In this document: positions 8,716-15,879 of the stretch, one piece after another | Layout: each line of letters starts with the position of its first letter | Numbering within the stretch: position 1 is the stretch's first letter | NCBI GenBank assembly: GCA_025354065.1 | Contig: JANXNM010000392.1 | Coordinates: forward strand, 1 to 40,778 | DNA length: 40,778 bases | Direction: 5' to 3' | Source: Synechococcales cyanobacterium 340R_concoct_173_sub | GTDB lineage: Bacteria; Cyanobacteriota; Cyanobacteriia; Leptolyngbyales; Leptolyngbyaceae | Notes under the pieces: generated by a model | What the model was told of the DNA's origin: nothing | The model's input: only the letters and a program-made list of their open reading frames with translations | Databases searched by the model: none | Program-made: the position numbers and the translations under genes

Positions 8716-9100
8716 TGTGGAAAACGTTCTAAATGTGTTTTAGAGGGGTATTATTTAGTGGAGTCTTGAGTAATTCAAATGTATTAAAATCGCCAAAAGT
8801 CTTTTGTGGAAAGGATTTTGAGCTTTTTGATCCGAGACAGATGATTAGAGTAATAAAGCTCTATCTTGTGGGAATCGATCGGTTCGCATCATTGAATACA
8901 ATCGCAGTCAGCGTTGCCCTGTGGAAAACTCTTCGTAGTCTGTGGAAAACACAGGATGGATGTGGAAAGATTTAAAAAATGTAGGAAAAATCTCTGCCTA
9001 AAGCAAGAAATCTCAAGTTGCCGATTGTTAACTTTGAGCAATGTCATACAGTGTTAACTAAAGTTTTGCTACTTTTTAGTTAAACAAACGTAACTGTATA
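8716..9100. other. Candidate chromosomal replication origin (oriC): DnaA-box cluster plus AT-rich tract
   Basis: TGTGGAAAA, the complement of the cyanobacterial DnaA box TTTTCCACA, occurs exactly at 8716-8724, 8920-8928 and 8941-8949. One-mismatch copies TGTGGAAAG lie at 8805-8813 and 8961-8969, and weaker ones at 8867-8875 (TGTGGGAAT) and 8980-8988 (TGTAGGAAA). All have the same orientation. The last four are spaced 21, 20 and 19 bases apart, about two helical turns. An AT-rich stretch follows (about 8970-9105) with two TGTTAACT copies and a related TTAGTTAAAC, a plausible unwinding element. The region carries no credible gene. dnaA and dnaN are not in the window, which is not unusual in cyanobacteria. 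Confidence 0.6.
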
Positions 9101-9133
9101 AAAAATCCTGGACACCAAATATTGCGCCAGGAT
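9099..9133 (-). terminator. Rho-independent terminator of prmA
   Basis: Read on the minus strand, ATCCTGG pairs with CCAGGAT across a 15-base loop (arms 9127-9133 and 9105-9111), followed by ATTTTTTATA. It lies about 65 bases past the prmA stop codon. Confidence 0.75.
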
Positions 9134-9196
9134 GTTGATTGAATCATTAAGTCGGTGGTGAGGGACTACAGGTTAATCTAGTTAGCCTTAATCTAG

Positions 9197-10090
9197 TTAG
9201 TTAATCCGGCGGATATTTAAACAACACCAGTCGCCTCGTTTCCAGAGCGCGGACACAAACCAACCATTCTCTTCCAGAACATCCGTCACGGCCTTGGCTT
9301 GGTCTAGCAGAACACCACTTAGGATGCCCCAGGTTTCTGGCTTAGTGAACGGCTCCCACTCGGGAATCAGCTCCACAATCACATGGGCCAAAATATTGCA
9401 GACAATGCCCTCGACGGGTTCAGGAATCATGTCCACAATGACTTCGACGCTGCCTTCAGCCACCTCAAGCCGCAACGGATCGATGCTGTTGAGTGTTATG
9501 TTTTCCTGCGTTGCTTTCACCGCCAATGGATCTGTATCAACCGCGTAGGCTTTTCTTGCGCCCAATAGCAATGCGCCCACGGACAAAATCCCCGAACCAC
9601 AACCAATGTCGGCGATCGTAGTCAATTCTGGATTTTCGCCCAATCGCATTTCTAGCGCTTCAAGACAAAGTTGCGTGGTGGCATGGTCTCCCGTACCAAA
9701 GGCCACTCCGGGTTCTAGCTTAAGAATGGTCCGATCGGTATGTTCTGGCAATGGCAACCAAGCGGGATGAATAAGGAGACGATCGCCCACATTTTGCGGC
9801 TTCCAATAGGCTTTCCAGCCGCTGGCCCAATCTTCCTCGTCGATTAACTGCCACTGAATCGACGGCTCCCCAGCTTCAAAACATAAGGCATCTTGTTTGA
9901 CTTGTAATGCGAGGGCCGACAGGTCCAAAACATGAGACGACACTTTCGGGACATAAGCTGCAATGATCGACGAATTCCCTTCTCGCTGACTGGACATTCC
10001 TTTACAGCCAAACATTTCCAGTCGCCAAAACATTGATTCTTCTAGTACCGCTTCACATAAAATCTGGATTTCCCACCAACTGTTTGTCAT
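9197..10090 (-). CDS. prmA: Ribosomal protein L11 methyltransferase PrmA
   Basis: A 297-residue SAM-dependent methyltransferase that trimethylates ribosomal protein L11 on several amino groups. The N-terminal domain (about residues 1-90) begins [12 protein letters not shown], as in the L11-binding domain. The linker has the family motif FGTGDHATT at 131-139, followed by the SAM site [11 protein letters not shown] at 160-170 and the post-I acidic residue in AVDTDPLAV. The catalytic-domain motif [12 protein letters not shown] matches the NI-A motif. The ATG is preceded directly by two copies of a 14-base repeat rather than a Shine-Dalgarno sequence. serA lies upstream on the same strand, separated by a MITE-like repeat. 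Confidence 0.95.
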   Translation of the reverse strand: MTNSWWEIQILCEAVLEESMFWRLEMFGCKGMSSQREGNSSIIAAYVPKVSSHVLDLSALALQVKQDALCFEAGEPSIQWQLIDEEDWASGWKAYWKPQNVGDRLLIHPAWLPLPEHTDRTILKLEPGVAFGTGDHATTQLCLEALEMRLGENPELTTIADIGCGSGILSVGALLLGARKAYAVDTDPLAVKATQENITLNSIDPLRLEVAEGSVEVIVDMIPEPVEGIVCNILAHVIVELIPEWEPFTKPETWGILSGVLLDQAKAVTDVLEENGWFVSALWKRGDWCCLNIRRIN

Positions 10091-10118
10091 GAAGAATTGA
10101 GAATGAAGAATTGAGAAT
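10091..10118. repeat. Two tandem copies of GAAGAATTGAGAAT abutting the prmA start
   Basis: The 14-mer GAAGAATTGAGAAT occurs at 10091-10104 and again, identically, at 10105-10118, followed by a partial third unit (GAA). The first copy touches the prmA start codon, so the repeat forms the end of its leader. The heptameric sub-structure resembles short tandemly repeated repetitive sequences of filamentous cyanobacteria. Confidence 0.8.
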
Positions 10119-10194
10119 GAAAAGGTGCAGTTTGATGACGATCGATCGTGATTAAAACAGCGTTTGAAAAGTCTTTGCGTTGATATTACAAAGA

Positions 10195-10317
10195 CCCGAT
10201 CCCCCCAAATCCCCCTTGATAAGGAGGACTGAAAATTGAATTCTAAATCCTCATTTTTAAGAGGAACTAAGTATTAAATTCCGGTTCCCCCTTCACAAGG
10301 AGGCTAGGGGGATCGGG
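10195..10317. repeat. MITE-like repeat with 11-bp terminal inverted repeats
   Basis: The 123-base element begins CCCGATCCCCC (10195-10205) and ends with the exact complement GGGGGATCGGG (10307-10317). Inside each end lies a sub-hairpin, CCCCCTTGATAAGGAGG and CCCCCTTCACAAGGAGG. There is no coding capacity. The sequence style (CCCCCxAAATCCCCCTT...AAGGxGGxTAGGGGG) is that of non-autonomous repeats widely scattered in cyanobacterial genomes. I see no clear target duplication. It separates serA from prmA and could act as a transcriptional barrier or RNA hairpin. Confidence 0.8.
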
Positions 10318-10364
10318 CCGTAAGCATCACAACTTTTGACTAATTAGACTAATTAATTGACTAA

Positions 10365-11951
10365 CTACAGCGTCACCGTGTAGGCATCGCGAATTCCAGC
10401 CACTTTCGTAATTTCAGCCACCGTGTTCTCAGGCAACGGATCATCCACCGTCAACACCATCACCGCATCCCCACGAACAATCTTACGCCCCACTTGCATA
10501 CTGGCAATATTGACATTCAAATCACCTAAGAGTGATCCAATCCGGCCAATGATTCCCGGCATATCGCGATGCAGCGTAAATAGCATGTATTTACTAGGCG
10601 GAACGTTGATAGGAAATTCATCAATGCTAATGATCTGCATTTCCTGATGACCTAAGAGCGCACCACTCACTGAATGTTCACCCAAAGAACCTTTAGCGGT
10701 TAACATCATGGATCCGGTGTAGTCCTGAATTGACTCGTCACGGGTCTCAATGACATGAATGCCGCGTTCTTTAGCCTCAATGCTGGCGTTTACAAAGTTT
10801 ACTCGCTCATGCAATGCACTCGATAACAAGCCTTTTATAGCCGCAATCACGATCGGTTGGCTTTGGTTTGTCGCCAGTTCGCCGCGCAACGAGACCGTCA
10901 GAGATTCAATGCGTCCGCCTGCGAGTTGGCTGACCATGTTGCCTAGGGTTTCCGCCAGTTGCAAGTAAGGCTTGAGCGCTTCCAAGACATCGGGACGCAG
11001 TCCGGGAATGTTGACAGCGCTGCGGGCAGGTTTGTCGAGTAAGACATCGCGAATTTGTTCCGCCACATCGATCGCAACGTTAACTTGTGCTTCTTCCGTG
11101 GAGGCTCCTAAGTGGGGGGTCAGAACCAGTTCCTTACCAACGCTCCGCAAGGGCGATTCGCCTAGAGGTTCGCTTTCAAAAACATCTAGTGCAGCCCCAG
11201 CAATCCGGCCTTCAGAAACAGCCGCTGCGATCGCTGCTTCATCGATAATTCCACCTCGGGCGCAGTTGATGATTCGCACTGTAGGTTTCATTTTTGCGAT
11301 CGATTCTGCATTAATCAGATTGGCTGTTTCAGGCGTTTTGGGAATGTGTAACGTAATGTAATCAGAATCCCGCAGCAGCGTCTCCATTTCCACCAGCTTG
11401 CAACCGAGCTGGTCGGCCCGTTCTTTCGAGACAAATGGGTCATAAGCCAGCAGCACCATGCCCATGGCTTTTGCGACTGTGGCGACATGCGCCCCGATTT
11501 TCCCAAGACCCACAACGCCCAGCGTCTTTTTATAAACTTCCACGCCCGTATAGCTTTTGCGGTCCCATTTCCCTGCTTTCATTGACGCATTCGCCGCCGG
11601 AATAAAGCGAGACATAGACATCATCATCGCTAACGTATGTTCTGCTGCCGCAATGGTGTTGCCTTCGGGGGAGTTGACGACAACAATACCTTTACGAGTG
11701 GCGGCTGGGACATCGACATTATCGACCCCGACTCCGGCCCGTCCGATTATTTTAAGTTTCTTGCCAGCTTCGATGACCGATGCGGTTACACGAGTTCCCG
11801 ATCGAATCATCAGGGCATCATAGTCTCCGATACAGGCCACCAGCGCCTCAGGAGACAGACTGGTATTGACATCAACGTGTGCGACCTGGGAGAGAATATC
11901 AATCCCAACTTGATCGATCGGATCGGAAACAAGAACCTTCATCATGGCCAA
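10365..11951 (-). CDS. serA: D-3-phosphoglycerate dehydrogenase SerA
   Basis: A 528-residue NAD-dependent enzyme making 3-phosphohydroxypyruvate, the first committed step of serine synthesis. It is the long, type-1 form. The substrate domain has SGTRVTASVI and RAGVGVDNVD (about residues 51-80), the Rossmann loop is GLGKIG at 148-153, and the catalytic residues are Arg232 (ARGG), Glu261 and His280 (TPHLGAS). An allosteric-substrate-binding-like domain follows (about 320-450) and then a C-terminal ACT domain (about 455-528, with LFTLHRDMPGIIGRIGSLLG). The start could be any of three nearby ATGs (M1, M3, M4). The serA-prmA order on one strand matches that in other cyanobacteria such as Synechocystis. 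Confidence 0.96.
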   Translation of the reverse strand: MAMMKVLVSDPIDQVGIDILSQVAHVDVNTSLSPEALVACIGDYDALMIRSGTRVTASVIEAGKKLKIIGRAGVGVDNVDVPAATRKGIVVVNSPEGNTIAAAEHTLAMMMSMSRFIPAANASMKAGKWDRKSYTGVEVYKKTLGVVGLGKIGAHVATVAKAMGMVLLAYDPFVSKERADQLGCKLVEMETLLRDSDYITLHIPKTPETANLINAESIAKMKPTVRIINCARGGIIDEAAIAAAVSEGRIAGAALDVFESEPLGESPLRSVGKELVLTPHLGASTEEAQVNVAIDVAEQIRDVLLDKPARSAVNIPGLRPDVLEALKPYLQLAETLGNMVSQLAGGRIESLTVSLRGELATNQSQPIVIAAIKGLLSSALHERVNFVNASIEAKERGIHVIETRDESIQDYTGSMMLTAKGSLGEHSVSGALLGHQEMQIISIDEFPINVPPSKYMLFTLHRDMPGIIGRIGSLLGDLNVNIASMQVGRKIVRGDAVMVLTVDDPLPENTVAEITKVAGIRDAYTVTL

Positions 11952-12133
11952 AAGGGAAAAACGGGTTATAGATCAAGAGGCAATAATACGGTATTTAGGC
12001 CGGGAGTCTGGCAGAATCCCCCAGAAGTTTTTTGGATTGACCCGCAGGTTCGGGGGTTGAACCTTTTCGGAGTCTATACGAATCAAGCTAAAATCTGAGG
12101 CACGCCCCTGTCCCGTTTGCGATTCTGACTGAT

Positions 12134-13537
12134 ATGTTGCTCGATGTGTTGGACTGTTTTTCTTCTTATCAAGCGCTCTACGATGATTTGCGTGACCTAG
12201 AGCAGCACATTTATCCAGGACAGCCTGCCGAGGTGGTGAGTCTGGCTTTCGCGATCGAGTCCGTAGATCCTTTGGCGTTGTTGCAGTCTTGGGTGGACCC
12301 GCTGGATTGTCATTTGTACTTTGAGCGCAGTGGGGCTAAAACGTCGATATTGGCGGTGGGTGCGACTTTACGGTTGACGGTTGATGGCGTAAGTCGGTTT
12401 GTCCAAGCGCGGGATTGGGTTAAGCAAGTAACGGCTCGGGTGAGGATGCGGGGCGATCGATCGGTGCCGTTTTCGGGCGCACATTTTTTTTGTGGATTTT
12501 CGTTTTTTGATCAGGCAACATTAGAAGATGGATTTGCGGCGGGTTCGGTTTTTTTGCCGGAGTGGCAGATTGGGCGATCGGGCGATCGGACTTCCTTGGT
12601 GGTCAATCGGGTGCTGGATGTGGAGTTTTGTGCGGAGACTGAAGCCCGTGAGATTTGGACCCAATTGCAGCGTATTCAATCGACTACCTTCGATCGCCAT
12701 TTATCAACCCCATCTCCAAGCCAATCTCTCCAAGCCTTCACCTCGCCCGATCAATTCAAAACATCTGTTAATCGAGCATTAGTGGCAATCAAATCAAAAA
12801 AAATCGAAAAGGTAGTTCTGGCCTTAGCCTATGAAGTAAAAGCTGCGCAAGAATTTAATGTAGTCACATCCCTCTACAATCTTCGTCAACTTTACAAAGA
12901 TTGCTATATCTTTTCCTGCAACAATACATCCGGAGAAACATTTTTAGGGGCGAGTCCAGAACGGTTAGTGACGGTCGATCGGAATCAATTAGAAACCGAT
13001 GCCTTGGCAGGTTCAGCTCCGCGCGGGGAAACTGAATTGCACGATCGCCATATTGCTCAAACCCTTTTAGGTAGCATCAAAGAAACCCATGAGCATCAAT
13101 TGGTGATTGATTTTATTACAACGCAATTGGTGGCTTTAGGATTAGAACCTGAAATGTTTCCCGCAACACTATTACAATTGCCCAATATTCAACATTTACA
13201 TACGCCCATTCGATCGCTTGTCCCCAAAACCGTTCATATTCTCGATGTCGTCGCTGCACTTCACCCCACTCCAGCCGTGGCCGGAGTCCCCAGAGATCTA
13301 GCCTGCGACCAAATCCGATCACTTGAGACCTTCGATCGATCGCGCTATGCGGCCCCTATTGGCTGGCTTGATGGTGAGGGCAACGGGGAATTCGCTGTGG
13401 GAATCCGATCGGCGATTTTGGCAGGCGATCGGGCTAGGCTTTTTGCGGGCGCTGGGATTGTGAAGGGATCTAATCCAGAACATGAATTGGCAGAAGTTCA
13501 GTTAAAATTACAGGCATTGTTAAGGGCGATCGTTTAG
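12134..13537 (+). CDS. menF: Isochorismate synthase (phylloquinone pathway)
   Basis: A 467-residue chorismate-binding enzyme that converts chorismate to isochorismate, the first step towards phylloquinone, the photosystem I quinone. The C-terminal half carries the family core: KIEKVVLALAYEV, FLGASPERLV (about residues 273-282), DALAGSAPRGE, HIxT-like LPNIQHLHTPI, LHPTPAVAGVPRD and the end block YAAPIGWLDGEGNGEFAVGI ... GAGIVKGSNPEHELAEVQLK. Anthranilate or aminodeoxychorismate synthases would have different C-terminal motifs, and the AVAGVP-type loop favours isochorismate synthase. It is monocistronic and convergent with fur. Other men genes are not in the window. Confidence 0.9.
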   Translation: MLLDVLDCFSSYQALYDDLRDLEQHIYPGQPAEVVSLAFAIESVDPLALLQSWVDPLDCHLYFERSGAKTSILAVGATLRLTVDGVSRFVQARDWVKQVTARVRMRGDRSVPFSGAHFFCGFSFFDQATLEDGFAAGSVFLPEWQIGRSGDRTSLVVNRVLDVEFCAETEAREIWTQLQRIQSTTFDRHLSTPSPSQSLQAFTSPDQFKTSVNRALVAIKSKKIEKVVLALAYEVKAAQEFNVVTSLYNLRQLYKDCYIFSCNNTSGETFLGASPERLVTVDRNQLETDALAGSAPRGETELHDRHIAQTLLGSIKETHEHQLVIDFITTQLVALGLEPEMFPATLLQLPNIQHLHTPIRSLVPKTVHILDVVAALHPTPAVAGVPRDLACDQIRSLETFDRSRYAAPIGWLDGEGNGEFAVGIRSAILAGDRARLFAGAGIVKGSNPEHELAEVQLKLQALLRAIV

Positions 13538-13670
13538 TTTAAAAGCGCTAGTTCTCCAATTTTGATCCGAAACGCTGTTGTTATTGATCCTGAATTAGCA
13601 GCCCAATAAGAATCTATCTCAATTAGCTTATTTTCTAGGTTCAAGTTAATTACAATTAGCGCAAAAATGA

Positions 13671-14126
13671 TTACATCGATCGCTGGCAAAGCGGACAAAG
13701 AGCATGGATCACCAGTTGACAATCAAGCAACGAAAATCCTGATCCTTTCGCCACTTTTTCGCCGACTTTTTGCATAGTTTCACTTTTAAACTCAATGGTT
13801 TTAGTGCAGCGAATGCAGACTAAATGATGGTGGCTCTCATCGCTTCTCGGATTCAGTTCATAGTGTTTATGATCTTCTGCCAGTTCCAACTCTCGTAAAA
13901 CACCCATTTGAGACATTAGATGCAAGGTTCGGTACACGGTCGATAGGCTCATAGGAGTTGCGTTCTGGGTCAATCTCTGATGCACATCATCAGCACTCAA
14001 ATGATCGCCCGCTAAAGAATTGTGAAAGAGACTCAAAATTAAAATTCGCTGTGGAGTCATGCGCAATCCACGATCGTGAAGCGCCCCTTTAACAACATTA
14101 GTCTGATGCGGATTCTCCATCCCCAT
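13671..14126 (-). CDS. fur: Fur family transcriptional regulator (FurA type)
   Basis: A 151-residue metal-dependent repressor. The winged-helix domain spans about residues 10-90 (GLRMTPQRILILSLF, SLSTVYRTLHLMSQMGVLREL). Metal-binding residues follow in HKHYEL and SHHHLVCIRC. The C-terminal CPLC is a further Cys pair, so two CxxC motifs are present (CIRC, CPLC), as in FurA of Anabaena. Closest recalled pattern is FurA rather than Zur or PerR, because of GISLSTxYRTLxLMxxMGxLRELEL-like spacing and the DHKHYELN stretch. It is divergent from the [2Fe-2S] protein gene, which suggests control of that gene and itself. A second ATG six bases downstream is possible. Confidence 0.9.
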   Translation of the reverse strand: MGMENPHQTNVVKGALHDRGLRMTPQRILILSLFHNSLAGDHLSADDVHQRLTQNATPMSLSTVYRTLHLMSQMGVLRELELAEDHKHYELNPRSDESHHHLVCIRCTKTIEFKSETMQKVGEKVAKGSGFSLLDCQLVIHALCPLCQRSM

Positions 14127-14206
14127 GCCAAATCCCTCTTGAGTAGAACATGCAAAAATTAATTGGGTACATCCCGATCCAACTGGTCGAGTACCTATTG
14201 AAAATT

Positions 14207-14236
14207 AGAATACAAGACTTATCGTACCAATTGCAA
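14207..14236 (-). promoter_or_regulatory. Possible fur promoter
   Basis: On the minus strand TTGCAA (14236-14231) and TATTCT (14212-14207) are separated by 18 bases, about 80 bases before the fur start. A GAGGG ribosome-binding sequence lies 7 bases before the ATG. Confidence 0.35.
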
Positions 14237-14359
14237 ATAATTCGCAGGTATCCGATCGCTTAAAATCTCAAGATTCACTTATAGATTGACTTTCAAGGAT
14301 TTTGACTCGAAAAAATCAAACTTTTTCTGTGAATTTTTCTGAAAGATTTTAAACTCTAC

Positions 14360-14389
14360 TTGACAATATAAGTCAATAAAGTCTATCTT
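14360..14389 (+). promoter_or_regulatory. Sigma-70-type promoter of the [2Fe-2S] gene with overlapping inverted repeat
   Basis: TTGACA at 14360-14365 and TATCTT at 14384-14389 are 18 bases apart. An inverted repeat TTGAC-N7-GTCAA (14360-14376) covers the -35 box and is well placed for an operator. Confidence 0.5.
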
Positions 14390-14461
14390 ATAGGTTATCA
14401 GCTACGTTACTGCATTAATTCTTCCAGAACGCTCCGCTCCTTCTCACAGCATGGTGTTTCA

Positions 14462-15043
14462 ATGAGTCAAGCTACGGTCGAACCAGTTCCATTTGGACTA
14501 GTCGGGGAATTTTTAGGATTTATTTTAAATAAACAAGACCAACTTCGCGGCCTCAGGCTGATGTGGTTAGGTCAGGAAGTCATGATTAAGGTGGCCAAGT
14601 ATTTGCGCAACGATCGGTATGACGGTTGGATTCCGGGAATGCAGGTCGAGGTTTGGGGCACTCAGCAATTTTCCAAAAAGAAGACCCATATTAAATACAA
14701 TGCCAATCGCATGTTGTTACGATCGCCGATCGCCCCAGTTGATCCGATCGATTCACCGATCGTCAAAATTGCCTCAAGCTCAAAACCCGCCATTATTAAA
14801 GTGTGCGGAAAACCTGACTGTATGAAGCAAGGCGGTAAAGCATTGTGCAAAACGCTGGATAAAGCCCTAAGCAGTGGGGAATGGGATCCATCGATCCAAG
14901 TTCAATTTACAGGATGTATGGGGAAATGTAGTCAAGGGCCAAATTTGGTCGTTATGCCCGACAAAAAACGCTATAGCAATGTGACAGATCAAGACATTCC
15001 GAAAGTACTTAGTCAACACTTTAGCGCCAGTCAAACAGCTTAA
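14462..15043 (+). CDS. Thioredoxin-fold [2Fe-2S] ferredoxin-like protein
   Basis: A 193-residue protein. Residues about 115-190 form a thioredoxin-like [2Fe-2S] ferredoxin domain. Candidate cluster ligands are the cysteines in KVCGKPDCMKQGGKALC and in FTGCMGKCSQGPNLVV, with the typical C-x3-C second pair. The N-terminal 90 residues (VPFGLVGEFLGFILN, RGLRLMWLGQEVMIKVAKYL, WIPGMQVEVWG) form a separate domain seen in cyanobacterial homologues, resembling an OB-like fold by pattern only. No signal peptide. It is divergent from fur and upstream of a ferritin-like gene, so a role in iron handling or electron donation is inferred from context only. Confidence 0.8.
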   Translation: MSQATVEPVPFGLVGEFLGFILNKQDQLRGLRLMWLGQEVMIKVAKYLRNDRYDGWIPGMQVEVWGTQQFSKKKTHIKYNANRMLLRSPIAPVDPIDSPIVKIASSSKPAIIKVCGKPDCMKQGGKALCKTLDKALSSGEWDPSIQVQFTGCMGKCSQGPNLVVMPDKKRYSNVTDQDIPKVLSQHFSASQTA

Positions 15044-15156
15044 TACAAGTACATGCAATTGCATTCATGCTGTGGTTATTCCAACCTAATCGTAATTAAA
15101 TGCTTGTGTTGAAGTACAGTAAAATGTATTGCTCCCCCTTTTATATACTCTAAGAG

Positions 15157-15185
15157 TTGTCTCTAAAAAGCTCTTAGCTTATATA
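15157..15185 (+). promoter_or_regulatory. Promoter of the ferritin-like gene with flanking inverted repeat
   Basis: TTGTCT (15157-15162) and TATATA (15180-15185) are 17 bases apart. A perfect inverted repeat CTAAGAG (15150-15156) / CTCTTAG (15171-15177) brackets the -35 element. Downstream, an AT-rich stretch (15190-15208, ATCATTGTTAATAATAACG) weakly resembles a Fur box. The gene therefore seems to have its own regulated promoter. Confidence 0.45.
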
Positions 15186-15219
15186 AAAATCATTGTTAAT
15201 AATAACGAAACTTGACTCC

Positions 15220-15669
15220 ATGAAAGAATTGAAGCTCGAAAAGGCAACCCCGCTCCTAACGTCCATTATGGAATATGAGCTTGCTGGAGTCGTCCGCTAC
15301 ACCCATTATGCGCTCATGGTCACAGGGCCAAACCGGATCCCCATTGTTCAATTTCTCAAAGACCAAGCTACCGAATCACTACTTCATGCGCAACAAGCTG
15401 GCGAAATACTGACTGGATTGGGCGGACATCCTAGTTTGAAAATTGCTTCAATTGAAGAAAGCCACAAACATTCAATTTATGACATTCTTGTTGAAAGCAG
15501 CACTCATGAAGCGGCAGCCCTAGACTTATACAAACAGTTTTTAGATGTGGTCAAAGATCGCAGTATTTACCTCGAAGAATATGCTCGTGGAATGATTAGT
15601 CAAGAAGAATTACACAGCATGGAATTGCGGAAAATGCTCCGAGATTTTAAACCTAGAGATCAAAATTAG
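15220..15669 (+). CDS. Bacterioferritin/ferritin-like diiron protein
   Basis: A 149-residue four-helix protein. Candidate iron ligands sit in each helix: Glu in SIMEYELAGVVRYTHY, Glu and His in TESLLHAQQAGE, Glu in STHEAAALDLYKQF and Glu/His in SQEELHSMELRKML. This is the ferritin-like di-iron pattern with ExxH pairs, and the length is near that of bacterioferritins (about 155-160). Cyanobacteria carry such bacterioferritin-family proteins for iron storage, sometimes in divided roles (haem-binding versus di-iron types). The ATG at 15220 is preferred over a TTG 27 bases upstream. Position after fur and the [2Fe-2S] gene supports an iron role. Confidence 0.82.
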   Translation: MKELKLEKATPLLTSIMEYELAGVVRYTHYALMVTGPNRIPIVQFLKDQATESLLHAQQAGEILTGLGGHPSLKIASIEESHKHSIYDILVESSTHEAAALDLYKQFLDVVKDRSIYLEEYARGMISQEELHSMELRKMLRDFKPRDQN

Positions 15670-15711
15670 GCGTTGTAGATTCAGCTATAGATTCAGCCAA
15701 TAAACGTGGAG

Positions 15712-15755
15712 CCGATCGGAACATGTCGTCCGATCGGTTACTTTTAGATTTTTTT
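15712..15755 (+). terminator. Possible weak terminator after the ferritin-like gene
   Basis: Two copies of the palindrome CCGATCGG (15712-15719, 15730-15737) can pair across a 10-base loop, followed 11 bases later by a seven-T run (15749-15755). The gap between stem and T run makes it an imperfect intrinsic terminator. Confidence 0.35.
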
Positions 15756-15764
15756 ATGACATGG

Positions 15765-15792
15765 CCGTCCATAAATGCCCGTCTATAAATGC
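15765..15792. repeat. 14-base imperfect tandem repeat upstream of plsX
   Basis: CCGTCCATAAATGC (15765-15778) is followed directly by CCGTCTATAAATGC (15779-15792), one mismatch. Role unknown. Confidence 0.6.
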
Positions 15793-15879
15793 GATATCAC
15801 CCTATGTGACTTTGAGAAGATTCATTTAGCTCATACCTTCATCTGGTAAAATCCACTAGGTTTTTAGCATTATCAGCCA

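Larger units (their letters stand above)
8468..9196. other. Non-coding stretch of 729 bases
   Basis: The largest gene-free interval in the window, between the DUF2811 gene and prmA. It contains the DnaA-box cluster (8716-8988), AT-rich sequence, and the prmA terminator (9099-9133). A direct repeat of TAATCTAGTTAG lies just after the prmA stop (about 9174-9203). An 80-codon frame at 8733-8975 on the plus strand spans the boxes but does not look like a protein. Confidence 0.7.
14127..14461. other. Divergent fur / [2Fe-2S] gene intergenic region
   Basis: An AT-rich 335-base control region. It holds candidate promoters in both directions (14207-14236 minus; 14360-14389 plus). I see no clean match to the 19-base Fur box. 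No coding sequence is evident. Confidence 0.55.

Noticed and set aside
8733..8975. 80-codon plus-strand frame in the 8.5-9.2 kb gap
   Set aside because: It overlaps the phased DnaA-box repeats, whose repetition gives similar phrases (LWKTLRSLWKTQ). The product has no membrane, signal or domain character. Better explained as non-coding.
10972..11361. 129-codon plus-strand frame inside serA
   Set aside because: Ser/Ala-rich antisense shadow of serA; no independent support.
12040..12075. tRNA-like TTCGGGGGTTGAACC phrase between serA and menF
   Set aside because: No acceptor stem or anticodon arm can be drawn around it.
13534..13722. 62-codon minus-strand frame past the menF end
   Set aside because: It overlaps the 3' end of fur in another frame, has no upstream ribosome-binding site and no recognisable sequence.
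15053..15064. 12-base palindrome ATGCAATTGCAT after the [2Fe-2S] gene
   Set aside because: Perfect dyad but no T run and no known site; too short to interpret.
15190..15208. Fur box before the ferritin-like gene
   Set aside because: Only about 9 of 13 positions agree with the Fur consensus half, so I did not list it as a site by itself.
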